Shown piece by piece: positions 34,237 to 47,026 of a DNA stretch of 64,000 nucleotides. The translations under genes were made by a program, and so were the position numbers. Below the pieces are notes generated by a model. It did no database searches. It was not told the DNA's origin and saw only the letters and a program-made list of their open reading frames with translations. Within the stretch, counting starts at the first letter, position 1; the number at the start of each line of letters is the position of its first letter. Origin of the DNA: Gnetum montanum (lineage: Eukaryota > Streptophyta > Gnetopsida > Gnetales > Gnetaceae); contig MNCI01020185.1 in assembly GCA_015680685.1 (NCBI GenBank), forward strand, positions 1 through 64,000, read 5' to 3'.

Positions 34237-36300
34237 ATGGTCTTTACATTGTTTATGTCTTTTGTGTCAACCATACTACCTAAGAACATTGTTGACATGA
34301 CCTCAAACCAAAATTCTACTTGCATCTATGATCCCAAAGACCCAGTCATTATTGAACATCATCAAACTCTTAGGCGTGTCTATCAAAATCCTATCTACAC
34401 AAATATAAACAAGGATTATTATAATTTCATTTATGCTAAGATACAAGCTCATTTATGTATCCCTTGCAAAGAACTGGGCTTCAAGTGCTAGTTCAAAATT
34501 ATTCCCAAAAATGGAAAAGAGTGCATTTTCTCATCCTATGACCATATTGAGTTGATAGAACCTCATGTGCACATGCTAGCACAACTAGTAGAGGCTAACA
34601 ATGAGGTTGAAGGGAATGAGGAAGCTAGCCTATACCAAGGAGCTATGAAAGCTCAAAGCTAATACCAATCAAATGGTAAAAATTATGAACTTTTACCAAG
34701 ATGATCCCATTAGTCCAACCATCCCATAGATCGCTCTTCCTTTAGGCATCCCAATCCCTCATTTTACCAAGTATAACAGTGAGGGTGATCCCAATGCTCA
34801 TTTCATTACCTTCTAATCTAAGTACCTATTATTACAAGCTTTCTTGCACATTGTATTGCACATATTCCCTATGTCTTTGATTGGAAAAACTTTAGATTGA
34901 TACAGTACGCTACCTAGAGATTTAATATTCTCTCTAGATGACTTGATGACATAGTTTGTTAATGATTTTAAGTACAACTTGAGGCCTGACACAACATTAG
35001 ACCAACTCATGAAAGTGAGATAGGGGCCCCTTGAACCTATTCAAAAGTTCATTCAAAGATGGAATGTTACCCTCAACAAAATCCCCAAGCGCATCTATGA
35101 AACACATCTTTTGACCATCTTCAAGGTAGTGATTAATGACTTCATAAAGTTAAAGTTATATTACTTAGATCCCCAATCACTTAGTCAAGCCTTTTTCCAA
35201 ATCAAAAACATAGAAGATATAGTAGAAGCTAGTAATGACCCTACTTATATAGCCTAAAAAAAGCAACATACCAAGAGGGATAAGGATAAGGATAAGCAAG
35301 CGGATGTAGTTATAGCTACTACAGCCAAGGATGCAAAACCAACAAAGGGACAGATGAGTTTCCAACCTAAAACTTCTACAATTCTATTCCAACCATTAAC
35401 CTTAGGCATTTCTACTGCATCAAATCCACCTAAAAATTTTTGAGCATAAGGATTGATCTAAGTACATGAAATTGTCCATGAAATTGTTTGAGCTACTCAA
35501 TCAATTGCTTATGAGTAGTTGTATCCAATAGAAGAAACTATCTGAGAATGCTCATAAGTGACATGATCGTCTATGTGAGATTACTAGAGATCCTACAATG
35601 GCCACAAAAGATGATCCACCTATGACTAACTATTTCAAGCTAGATCGATTTTGCCACTATCATTAACTTTTTGATCATGATACTAATTTTTTCTTGGCCT
35701 TGAAGGATGATCTTCAAAAGATGATAGATAGTAGGGAATTGGTCTTAGATGCATCCAACCTTATTAGGCCATAGAACCCCTTAAATTCTAGTAATGTCCC
35801 ATATAGTATAGCCATGTTTGACATTTCTAACAAGCCTAAACCTACTAGGGAGCAATTTTTAGTTTGGGTACCTCCTACTAACGATCATTCTTAAACTTCC
35901 TTGAGTTCAAGAACCCCATTCATTATAAGGGTACCACTACCTACACCTCGTAAAGAACCTTTCATCATTCAAAGTGCCTTCTCCTCCCACTGATAAACCC
36001 ATAGTTCATGTTGACCAACATCTTTCTATAGTGGCTAATGAATCAATATCTTCACAATCAAAAAATAAGAAGTTTCCATCTAAGCAGTGGAAAACATCAA
36101 CTCCTAATTCTAAGGCTAAGGAGAATAATCAATAGAAAGTTTGGAAGAAAGTAGGTCCACCAAAACCTACCGCAATTTTAGCCATGTTAATGAACACTAA
36201 TGCTTAAAACACATCAACAAGTTAACCTAAAGATAACCACAAATAAGAGAAAAGTAAGGGGCAAAAATAATTAATGCTTAAACATGAAGTTAAAATTCTA
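34237..36300 (+). pseudogene. gag of element T (Tat type)
   Basis: Broken frames give a recognisable Tat-lineage Gag. The start region is MTSNQNSTCIYDPKDPVI. The capsid core at about 34860-35230 has IFPMSLIGKTLD, then FVNDFKYNLRPDTTLDQL and FIQRWNVTLNKIPKR. A Lys/Asp-rich linker with KRDKDKDKQ follows. A Tat-type nucleocapsid remnant FCHYH...DHDTNFFLALKDDL lies near 35650, where the late zinc-binding cysteine is Phe. Several start codons are possible (34237, 34255, 34294). Confidence 0.7.
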
Positions 36301-36559
36301 GGAAAAATGGAAGAGGTTAAAGCTAGCAAAATAGAGAAACTATTTAGCAATGATAAAGACTTCCTTACTACCATGGATTAAGTCAAGCTCTCATTAAAAT
36401 AAAAGAACGCCTCCTTAAGCCTCTATGACTAGGTTATGACCTTTTTCACTCATCACAAAGCCTTAGTCAAAATGTTTACTTCAACTCCTATAAGTGAGAA
36501 CATGCTTACCAACAAGAAGTCTATCCAGTCCATCATAGTGCCACCTCCACTTAAGTAAG

Positions 36560-37200
36560 AAATAAAACAAACTACTTTAACATTTTGTGATATTGAGGTT
36601 AAGATCAATCCATAGAATAGTGAGGTGTTTTGTGGCCCTCTTTTCATCATCATTTGAGTTGGCCAATATGAGGTGCATCTAGTACATGTAGATGATGGTG
36701 CCACAAATGTTATCCCTATATCCATTGTTTAACATTTAGGACTAGTTAAGAACATCTAAGACACCTCCACCTCTATGATTAAGTCCTTTAATAGGTTATG
36801 AGTAGTTGTGAGAGGGTCAATTTTGTTGGACTTTGTTACTGGGAAATAATTTTCCACATCTGTATACTTCCTAGTTGTTGAGAAAACACCAAGCTTCAAC
36901 TTAATCCTAAGACATCCATGGTTAGCTAAGTTATGAGTGGTTTCTTCTCCAATTCATCAAGAGATTCATCTACCTTACAATGAAGGTGAAATCATTATCC
37001 ATTATAATAATGTAGTTCCCTTGTCAATTAATAATGTTAAAATAGAATAAGAATATGAGGTGGAGTTCTACGAGGAAACTTCCATATCCAAAAATAAAAC
37101 CAAAGATCATACAAGCTCAACAAAGCTAAAGCCAATAACACTAAAGCTATAAATGAACCATGGGATGACTCCTATTCAGTATCATTAGTGAAGGGAATCA
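36560..37200 (+). pseudogene. Protease of element T
   Basis: The active-site region reads VHVDDGATNVIPIS at about 36680-36722 (Tat proteases have a D-D/G-G-S/A-like triad). A distal FNLILRHPWLAKL near 36900 matches the expected ILG-P-WL element. A charged tail follows. Stops throughout. RT does not follow directly; a 6.8-kb interval separates them once E is removed. Confidence 0.65.
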
Positions 37201-37713
37201 AGAGTATAAATTGTACAAGAAAGGCCTTACTAGTTTTCTAGCTTGTTAAAGATTAGAAAATAATTACATAATTAATGTGTCCTCTCTTTCTTTCCCTTGT
37301 GCATGCATTATGATCTTTTTACTTTATGCATTATTTATAGTTTTAACTTTTATTTTTATGTCTTATTTTTACAATTTTCATGTCATTATATTATTTTTCT
37401 TTTTACTTTTATTTTAGTTCATAACACATATTTCTTATTTTACATAAAAACATAAAAAGCATAAAAAATATAAAACATAAAAATCAAAAACTAAAAATTG
37501 TAGCCAATAGTAACGTAGAATTAAAATAAAAATGTAACACCATAACTTTAAACAAAACTAGATAGTCCATAACAATAGCGATAGTTACATTGTGCAACAA
37601 ACAATACATAGCCTCCAAAACCATGATAGCCAACAAAACAACAACAACCATGTAGTCATAACAACATCAATAAATAAATAATAACAACTACATCATCATA
37701 ATCAATAGTCAAA
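37201..37713. other. AT-rich interval between protease and the antisense gene
   Basis: No gene. A T-rich part (37300-37440) passes abruptly into an A-rich part (37441-37500), as expected where transcription-related sequences of two opposite units meet: the 5' part of a plus-strand intron and the 3' flank of the minus-strand gene. Confidence 0.45.
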
Positions 37714-39848
37714 CTAAGCCATAGAAAGAGGAGGAGGAGGAATATTGCCAAAACCATCATCATCATCACCTAGGGCCTATAAATAATAAAACATCCAATC
37801 ATTAGTAATCATAATAACCACCAATATAGCCATAAAAAATAAAACAACATAAAATAAAATTTTATAAACCTCAAAAGGTTCAGGATTGAGACTTAAGATA
37901 CCAACCTCCAACCTACAAAGAATTTATTCTTTTCTCAGTTTGGCCTAATCAATGTCTTCCAAGTCCACTCCTATAAGAATCCTCCCCTTCTCCAAATTTG
38001 TCCACTCAATAGGAGCATAGGAAAAGGTAGTCGTATAAGTCTCCCCATATGCAGTCACAATCTATGGGATGGGAGAATCGATAATGACTACTAACTCCTT
38101 AAACCTGTTGAAAACCTATTCCACACCTATACCTTGCAAGAATAACTCATGCATATGCTCTACCATAGCCACCTTATGTTAGGATTTCATATAATTCTCC
38201 TTCTCCATCTTGTATTAACTTTTTTGAGCCCTCTATTTCTTTCCCTACTCTAGTGTCCAAGTACAATAGTCTTTCCACTCCTATGTCTTGCGAACCATCA
38301 TTTTCAACTACACATCCTTCTCCAAACTCCTCCTAGATAAAGCAACCTTTCCTTGGATGGCATTCTAATAACAAGACCATTCAATTTCCTTTGTTCACAA
38401 GGATTCCCTTTTAGCCACAAAGCCTATATGAATTCTTTCAATCTCTAAGACTCCTAACTTCATTTGAAAGCTTCTTGTTTTTCTTCTCTAGATCCACAAC
38501 ACATTTCCACAAGAATTCATTTGAACATTGAGACTCTCAAAATTATTCTACACATGAGGTAGCACATTTTATAGCCTCCTTGTGTAACCTCCTAGGAACA
38601 TTCTTGAAATCAAGTGGAAATACTAGGAGCAAATCAAATCTAATATTTCATGTGGGATTCCACCTAATCTTTGGAACTATCACACATAAAAGCAAAAATA
38701 AAAACAATCATAAAACATTAAAACAAATAAAACATTAAAATCATAAAAACATGAAAACACAATAAAATATAAAAATTTAAATATTAAACAAAAAATTTAA
38801 CTTTTCTTACTAATACTAGGAGCCAACTATTATTGCCTATCTACCATATCATCCATCATTCCCCTCATGAACTCCATCTTGTTTAGTGCCTTTGTCCAAG
38901 GTTGAGAGCAAAATGTCAATATTTCTAGAGGAGGCTCATTCCCTGTAATATTCATAACAATCAACATCATCTATGTCTACAACATAAATAAAAAATAAAA
39001 AACATAATACGAATGAAAAATATTAAAGTAGCAAAAAGATACCGAGAAGACCACAAGATATGTCCATTAGACAATTTCCTTCTGAAGGTAAATCATATAA
39101 GATGAAATCTAACACATCATGTGCTTTCTTAGCCATCGTCTCCTCTTCTTCTCTATGTCATTGATCCTCTTTAGCAGTAGCCTTGGCTACTAATTCCTAC
39201 TTCTTCACTACAAAAATTTCATAGCCAAATAACAAAGAATAAATTAGCAAATATTTTATCCACCATGTATAACCAAAAATTATGATAAAACTAAAAATTA
39301 TAAATTAATAAAAATACATACCTTCAACAACTTAATCAACCTTTTTGATCCTAATTCCTAGCTTTTTAGAAGCTTATTTACTAGGAACTATGACATTTTC
39401 TTTAACTCTTGGCCTTTTTATTCATTCCTTAGCATCACCATCTACCTCTACATGCAACTTCTTAGCCCTTTCCACATTGTCATGTGTAATGTAGGGCTCA
39501 ATTCCTATGTTTTTAGGGTAAAACCACATAGACCACTAATATTTTTAGTGGTAATAGATAGTAATTCACCCACATCCTCCACATGTGGATCCTGGGCATG
39601 TATTGAATAAGAAAGATGTTTAGATCAAGGCCTAGAAAGTTGGAAAATATCACTTTGTATCCACTTTCCATCTTGTTTTATCACCAAAAACTCTATAAAC
39701 CTTCTAAGATATGCATTATAAAATATAAAATGAACATGGTACACTGAATCATGATGTTTATGGAGTTTTTGTATATCACTTCTTAACTTAGTAACAAAAA
39801 AGTGGTCCAATCAAACCTAGTTCCATTTGTTAACACTTTTCTCATAAC

Positions 39849-39853
39849 CCAGG
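39849..39853. repeat. Target site duplication of element E, left copy (CCAGG)
   Basis: CCAGG before the 5' LTR and CTAGG at 53094-53098 after the 3' LTR. The one difference is C-to-T in a CAG context. Confidence 0.8.
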
Positions 39854-40731
39854 TGATGAGTTGTCATTGGTTGGCTGCATCGACAAGGCCTTGTCGATGC
39901 ATCTCACCCTGCATCAATGAGGCCCCATCAATGCAATGTCTATCTGTCACCTATAAATATGTGCTTACCAACCGCATTTATGGCAATCTAGATTTCAATA
40001 GTAGTGAAGCTCTTGCATTTTTTCCATTTGAAAGTTAGAACGTTTTCCCCTGAGTGCTTGCAATAGGATTCATTGAGTGTATAGATCTTTATTCGAGAAT
40101 TTTTGTACCTGAGCATGATAGTGTGTGTGGCAATAAAGACGAGCTTTATGATAAACCTTGCAACACTTTGGATAGATTAGATATTTTATTTATGCATGTA
40201 CTATTTCCAATTATTTATTAAATGTTTTTAATTAATTATCAATTATTTTCTAGTTACTATGTTGGATAAACAATTAAGCTAGATAGATTACTCACATAAG
40301 TACAACTACTTCGAGTGTAACATGTATTCACTTGATAATAGCGTTATCTCTTGGTACACCCAACATCGTAGTGTTTGGTCATCCAACAATGGATATGTGG
40401 GTTCAAGACATGTATATGAAAAGTGGGAATGGATACTTATGTTAGGATTAGTTAAATACTAATAAATTAGTTAATCAAATTACTTTCATCTACATTTGAT
40501 CACCAATTTATAAAACATAAAAATGATAAAAATTGAATGCATCAGTTACACTTAAGCATACCAACAAATGTCACAAGTGTAATTAGGAAGATAATGATTG
40601 AGCTTAAGGCTAGATTCACTTCCTAAAGGGCTAGTGCACTAAAAATGTCTAAGTCCATGAAATTCGACTGGATTGATTATGAATGCTTTTGATTCGTATG
40701 GTTGGACGTAGGGGTACCTTATTGCTCATCA
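39854..40731 (+). mobile_element. 5' LTR of element E
   Basis: TGATGAGTTGTC to ATTGCTCATCA. U3 holds a perfect palindrome (39877-39900) and a second, partly degraded one (39910-39935), then the TATA box CTATAAATAT at 39951. Confidence 0.92.
39877..39900. repeat. 24-bp perfect palindrome in U3 of LTR E
   Basis: GCATCGACAAGG followed by its exact reverse complement, 23 bp from the LTR start. The 3' LTR keeps only a mutated form. Confidence 0.92.
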
Positions 40732-40732
40732 T

Positions 40733-40749
40733 TGGCATCAATGCCAAGG
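40733..40749 (+). promoter_or_regulatory. Primer binding site of element E (tRNA-Asp type, mutated)
   Basis: TGGCATCAATGCCAAGG, one base after the LTR end. Most differences from the tRNA-Asp complement are G-to-A or C-to-T. Confidence 0.7.
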
Positions 40750-40884
40750 ACTTTGTTTGTGGAACATGCACTATTTAGGTCTAAATGAATACCATTATAT
40801 CATTGCACAAACCTAAAGGTCAATATCATTCCCACTATACATAAGAATTATAAAAACACACTAACAATTTAATTTTTTTAAAAA

Positions 40885-43400
40885 ATGTCTTCTTCTTCTC
40901 ACAAGTCAGAAGGTACTAAACCACCAGTCCCATAAGAATACAAGGTGGTATACACTCATCTAGATGGGTTTGTGCCAAATTTCACCTTCATCCTACATTA
41001 GGATGAATAGATGTGATGGTGTGATATGGAGGGCAATGTCTTCTTGCCCCCTAATAGATCTATGCCTGAAATGCAATTTAAAATCCTTAAGAAGTTGAGC
41101 ATAGAAAATCTTCATGAAGAGTATGTTGTGAATGGATATGACACTCAAAACTACTATCCCACTAAAACACAATGTAAAAGAGATAAACATTAAGAGAAAC
41201 TTCATGAAGCTACAAAGGGGACACATTACACTAACCCCTTGTTCCTACTAGATTAAGAGGGCAATGAGGATCCTCCCTTGAAAGGTTCTCAACATGAATA
41301 TTCTCCACCCCCTGCTACTAATGGTGAGGATGTGAAACTGATCCTACAATCGACTATTCATAAACTAGGATTAGGAAAGAGTAATAACCAAGGTAGGGAC
41401 TTGGGTAAACATTGCAATAATAAGGGATCTAAGGATGGTGATCATAATAAGTGTAAGAGTGGTGGTAGACACCATGGTGGTGGTGATGGTTCACCTTCCT
41501 CTTCATCCTCTTCATCTAATTATGAACATTCCTCTTCATTTGATGGTTCTCAAGGAAGTCACCATCAAAATAATTGTGATGAAGGTGATTGAAAAAATAA
41601 CAATGACCATTAAGGCCACCAAAACTGAATGGGTGGTCAAAACCATCATCGGTGTCATCAATGCAGCAATGATGATGAACCTTTATTGGCAACCTAACGT
41701 ATGCTCAACATTGCAAAAGTAGTGAAAATCCCAACCAGACATATGAAGGATAGTCGAATCAAGCACCTAGACATGAATAATATCCCAAGATTTGAGGGGG
41801 ATAAAATTCTAATCTATAGATACATATATAAGATTTTCAAGATGCTTGTGCCTTATAGAACATAGATAATGAGTGGCAAAAACTCAAGCTTTTCCCAAGA
41901 ACACTTATTAAGGAAGCTAAAAGTTGGTATTGGTTCTTAGAATTGAAATCTATCTGCAGATGGAGTACCATGTTAGAACTATTCAATGACAAATACCAAA
42001 AGTACTCCAACGTGTCTACTCTAAGAAGACAAATGCAAGGTTGGAAACAAGAAGCACATGAACCCTTGGATGCTACCAGGGGTCAATACTATTCACTCCT
42101 ACATTGATGCCCTAGCCATGGTTAATCTCTAAGGGAACAACTTTGTCACATCATAGATGGGCTCAAAGTAGAAACAAGAAGAACCCTTGGGGTGTATTCC
42201 CAAGGAAGGTTGTCTAAAATGAGAGCTCATTAGATTCAAAGGTTAATTGAGTAGGTATCAAAAGAAGAATGTAAGTTATGAAAGAGGGAAATTACTAAAG
42301 AATATAATAGGGATCCATTTATCAAAAAATGGGAGGTCTAATTTTGTGATGAAGAGGAATCACCACTTGATGAAGTAGTAAATAGAAAGATCTTGCCCAT
42401 CCAAAAATCTATTTCCAATATTTTGGCCAAGATTGACAAGTTATGGGACTCTTTGGATAAAAAGTTTCAAACTGCTTTAAATATTACTGAAGAATCTAAA
42501 GAGAAAAATCGTTATCATAATCGTAGATGATGAAAAGAAGCTGAACATGCCTACCAAAGAGGTAAGGAAAAGTTGTTGTAGTATATGAAGTTACGAAGTC
42601 TGACTCTGATGATGAAACTAAATGTGACATCTATCAATATGAACAACCAAAGGTATGTTGCCCTATAGTGTGACACTTACAAGAGTCTGGAGTGTATGCA
42701 TTAAATCCTTGCCTAGCACATAGGCATGCTACAAGATTATTACCTTATCCTCAAGGCAGTTCAAGATAGTTACACTAGAAACAACAAGCTTACTACTCAA
42801 GTGGAGCTCCGCAACAATCATACAAACCATATCAATAATGGTATCAACCATAATCATGGGGAATGCCACTGCGAAGGTAGTAGTACCCTTATAGACAACT
42901 AGATCCATACAAGTACTATGTTCAATAGCCTATCTCCCCTAGAAGTTCAATAAGTCATGCATCATTCTAGCATCACTATTACCCTTCAGAGTACCACTAA
43001 ATACATTCACCATCTACTCAAGAGGAAAACCCATATTTGTATCCTTATCGTCCTTCACATCCTCTACACCTACACCTCCACCTTCAACTCAATTACCTCC
43101 TACTCTATCTATGTAGGGGGAGATTCCTCCATAGGTGCAACAATGAAATTCTACAAAGGCTATGCATTCACAACTAGTTTTTCAACCAAGTGGTCAGGAT
43201 AATCAATCAAGGAAATGACCTTTCTTTCAATCCAACAGTCCTCTCCAACCCTCACAACCTACTCTAGCTTATCACTATGCATCTTTAGCATCCTCATCCT
43301 CTACATCAAATACCTTCGAGTGCCCTTCAAACCAAGTGCCACTTAGGATCCACAGTATAATGTTAACCCATGTTTTTTCTAATTAGATTAAGGCTATAAA
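40885..43400 (+). pseudogene. gag of element E
   Basis: ATG 40885 gives MSSSSHKSEG, matching MSSSHKSNSP in D. A 104-residue open stretch (41278-41592) is low-complexity, rich in Gly, His, Asn and Ser. The capsid-like core follows (about 41760-42240), with MLELFNDKYQKYSN, GWKQEAHEPLDAT and GLKVETRRTLGVYSQGRL. Then come a charged linker and a Cys/His motif at 42623-42661 (CDIYQYEQPKVCCP), followed by a Pro/Tyr/Gln-rich stretch. Decay is by point stops and a few frameshifts. Similar enough to D to align throughout. Confidence 0.75.
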
Positions 43401-43419
43401 CCCTCCTACAAAAGGATCC

Positions 43420-43830
43420 AATCCAAGAAGTTGACTCATCTATCTACAAATTACTAGACAAGAGCCATGCAAAGCTCTTCTTGACTCTGGTTCTAGAGTT
43501 AACCTCATCTCCCATGATATATACAAGGCCTCGAACCTACCACCTCTTAAGACGAGCAACATCCATTTAGAATTAGTAGATCATTCGATTACTATCCCTT
43601 TGGGATTAGTAGAGGACATTATAACCATAGTCTATGGATGGTCCTATAATTTTGATTTTCTGTTAATCAAACTGAACAATTGCAAAAGTGACTTCCCCAT
43701 AATTATGGAAATGGTTTGGTTAATCACGGTCAATGGTTGAATGGATATAAGGGATCTATCTCTCAAAATATCTAAGCAAAATAAGCTAGGAAAGATTGAG
43801 AAGAAGTGTATTCTATGTACCATGTATAGT
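43420..43830 (+). pseudogene. Aspartic protease of element E
   Basis: The active-site motif ALLDSGSRVNLISHDIY is intact, with the catalytic Asp codon at 43483-43485. The second half has LGLVEDIITIVYGWS and DFPIIMEMVWL, where the usual ILGRPWL is degraded. It processes Gag-Pol in active relatives. Confidence 0.7.
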
Positions 43831-44349
43831 GTGATAATAGGTGCAATTGCATGTAAAAGATTTGGTCCATTACGAGCACATATATTAAGGTATGCAATCA
43901 GTGTGCACAAGAAATTAATATTCAATGGTGTTTATACATAGCAGCCACAAAGTAGGAAGGCACCCAGTGGCTAATAGCTGATTTAGATAGCAGAAAAATA
44001 TGCATGGAGCCAACTGAGACTCTAACATGTGCAAATGTTGAAGGCATAAAAAAATTGAACAAGTTTATTCTCAACTCTCTAATGAAGATGATGATACCTA
44101 TTGGCAAGAGATGGAGATCTTTGATCACTTCAAGTAGGAGCCCTTAGAACTAAAAACTTTATCAGCTTTTATGAAGTATGCATTTTTAAAGAATGATAAA
44201 TCAATCATCATTAATGCCAAACTTGCTCCTAAGAAAAAAAAAGTTGTTGAAGGTGGTAAATAAATTTTCAATAGCCTTTTCTTGGTCATATCTAGAACTA
44301 ATAAGAGTCAATCCAAAGATATTCTAGCATCACATCTACACTAAGTTGA

Positions 44350-45079
44350 CCATGAAGCCTAGAAGATAGCTGCAAAAGTAGTTGAACCCTAGATTAAAGC
44401 AAATTATCAAGGATGACATAGAGCAACTCCTCAAGGTGGGGTTCATTTATCCAATCGTAGATAGTGAGTGGGTTAGCCCACTCATAGAAGTACCAAAGAA
44501 GGATGGAAAATGGTGGGTTTGCATCAAATTTAGGTTGTTAAATATGACAACATTTAAAGATCATTTTCCTTTCCCAGTTGTAGATCAAGTGTTAGATAAC
44601 ATATTTGGGCATTGTTATTCTAGTTTCTTGGATGGTTATAGTGGCCATAACCAAATCCAAATTGCACTATAAGATGAGGCCAAGACAACATTCACAAGTC
44701 CCTAGGGGACTTTCATATACCATAAGATGTCCTTAGTATCTTTCAACAACAAATCGGTAGTGGTGTTAAAGTCTTCATGGATGACACCTCCACCTATGGA
44801 GCTACATTTGAGTAAGCCTTGGACTAACTTGAGCAAGTACTAAAGAGATGTGTAGAGATAAACTTATGGCTTAATTAGGAAAAGAGCCATCTCATGGTCC
44901 AAGAAGGCATTGTGCTAAGGCATCAAATTTTGCAAAAAGAGATTGAGGTAGACCCAGAAAAGATAAGGATCATCCAAGGAATAACACACCAACTAGAGAT
45001 TATTAAAGATGTCTAGTCATTCCTTAGACACATTGGTTACTACCAATGATAAATTGAGAATTTCTCTAAGATTGCAAAG
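44350..45079 (+). pseudogene. Reverse transcriptase of element E
   Basis: The best frame (44382-44672) has IEQLLKVGFIYPI, VSPLIEVPKKDGKWWVC, LLNMTTFKDHFPFP and SSFLDGYSGHNQIQI. The last carries the first catalytic Asp. After a stop and a frameshift comes VFMDDTSTYG (near 44770), which keeps the catalytic Asp pair, then a typical Athila connection region. The IDFR-type motif is mutated (CIKFRLLN). Confidence 0.75.
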
Positions 45080-45664
45080 TTGTTGGTAGAACTTACAAAG
45101 AAGGATGCACCTTTCATTTGGAACAAGGAATGTAAACATGCATTCCAACAATTAAAGGAGAAACTCATAGAAACACCAATCCTACGAGCACCAAATTGGT
45201 CCAAACCATTCCATATCACGATGGACGCATCTAACTACGCTTTGGAAGTAGTGCTCACTCAACTAGATGACAAGAAACATCTATATTATATTCACTACAT
45301 AAGTAGAAGCATTATGGGAGCACAATTGAATTACACCACCATGGAGAAAAAATTAATGGTAGTGGTGTACATGCTAGAAAAGTTCAGAAATTATGTGCTA
45401 GGCTACAAAATATTTATACATACAGACCACAATGCAATTCACTTCCTCATGAATAAGTCAACATTGAGCCCTCATGTCATATGGTTGTTTGTAATCTTGC
45501 AGGAATTCAATATTACTATGGTAGATCAAAAAAGGGCCAAGAATTTGGTCACTAACCATCTTTCTCACTTAATATGGGATAAGAAAGAGGAGCAGAACCC
45601 TCTCTCTAATCAATTTCCAGATGAACTCCTCTTTACTAGAGCAATAAGTGAAAAAATGCCTTAA
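45080..45664 (+). pseudogene. RNase H domain of element E
   Basis: An open stretch of 194 codons, one of the best-kept pieces in the window. The first catalytic Asp is in ITMDASNYALEVVLTQL, the Glu in LNYTTMEKKLMVVVYMLEKF, and the second Asp in IFIHTDHNAIHFLM. LGAVLTQ of relatives is LEVVLTQ here. It removes template RNA after reverse transcription. It is followed by the Athila-type linker and integrase zinc finger. Confidence 0.8.
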
Positions 45665-45789
45665 AACGTAATATGGTTTAATGGAATCCTCACATATCTT
45701 CTCACTCAAAAGATGCTATAGGACTTGGATTTTAGGAAAAAGCAACAATTTCTTCATCGATTCAAATACTTCATGTAAATCAACAAACA

Positions 45790-46985
45790 CCTTTATAAGC
45801 TGTGTATTGATGGCTTGATCCATTGGTGTGCCCCTGACAAAGATTAACTACATGTTCTCCAGGATTCTCATGAAGGATCTTATGGAGGCCACTATGCAAG
45901 GAGATGCATGGCCATAAAAATCCTAATGACAAGATACTATTGACCCACTATCTTTAGGGATGACCCACTATCTTTAGGGATGCCCACTAGTTCATCAAGT
46001 CTTATGAACATTGTCAATGTGACGGGGGATAGCCGCTTGCATGGAAGGTCCTCAACAATGGATTCAACCATTAGAACCTTTCAACATATGGGGCATTGAC
46101 TTCATGGGTCCCATCACACCCATGTCTAATGGAAAATCATATATTATAGTAGTATTTGACTACTACACGAAATGAGTAGAAGCAGTAACTGTTACTAATT
46201 ATACATCATCCATTGCTACCAAATTTATACAACAAAATATCATGAATAGGTTTGGGGTGCCATGTTCACTAATTTTTGATAATGGAACTCATTTCACAAG
46301 TGCCACATTTAGAAAATTAATGCAATTCTTAGGAGTAGAACATAAATTAACAACACCTTACCACCCCCAAGCAAATGCTCAAGCAGAGAACCAATCAGGA
46401 GATTACAAAAATACTAATGTGAACCATTAGCAAATATAGGTAGGACTAGAGTACAAAAATTAATGATTCTCTCTAGGCTTATTGTTTAAATTTGAAACTT
46501 CCTATTTGATATTCTCCCTATGAGTTAGTGTACAAGAAATTCCCAATGCTCCCAATTCAATCTGAGCTATGTACACTATCAACAACCTATGATTTAAACC
46601 TTGACCTAAGTTTAGGACAGAAGGAAATATTGATTAATTTGAATGTGCTAGAAAAAAATTGCTTAGTGGTCCTATCCTTGAATGAGGTGAATAAGGCATT
46701 CAGCAAGCAACATCATGACCTTAGAATCAAGAGAGTAAAACTTCAACTAGGAGATATGGTTATTTACTAGAACCCCACACATGTACCCCAAAAGAAAAAA
46801 TTCCAAACATTGTGGGAGGGACATTATATAACTGATCAAACCTTTCCCTTTAGGGATATGATAATTTACAAACTTGATAGCCCAAATAAGAAGTAGTTGA
46901 TCAACATTTAATAAGTGAAGCCTTTCCTAGAACCAAGATAGGCCAGTGCAACTACTACCTCACCAATTGGACATCCACGTTCTAT
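45790..46985 (+). pseudogene. Integrase of element E
   Basis: The zinc finger (HEGSYGGHYARR at about 45870, then a degraded C-C pair) is broken by a 20-bp tandem duplication at 45941-45980. The catalytic core (46056-46430) is in one frame with all three acidic residues: Asp 46098 (IDFMGP), Asp 46278 (IFDNGTHF) and Glu 46386 (QAENQ), giving DX59DX35E. One core stop is TGA (CGA or TGG expected). The C-terminal region (46528-46770) includes IKRVKLQLGDMVIY. It would insert the cDNA copy. Confidence 0.8.
45941..45980. repeat. Exact 20-bp tandem duplication in integrase
   Basis: TGACCCACTATCTTTAGGGA occurs twice head to tail. As 20 is not a multiple of three it shifts the frame within the zinc-finger domain. 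Confidence 0.95.
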
Positions 46986-47012
46986 TTTTCAAATCTCCTC
47001 CTTCCAACTCAA

Positions 47013-47026
47013 TCATGGGGTAGATG
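47013..47026 (+). promoter_or_regulatory. Pol-end purine motif of element E
   Basis: TCATGGGGTAGATG ends the pol frame, as in A, B and D. Confidence 0.35.
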
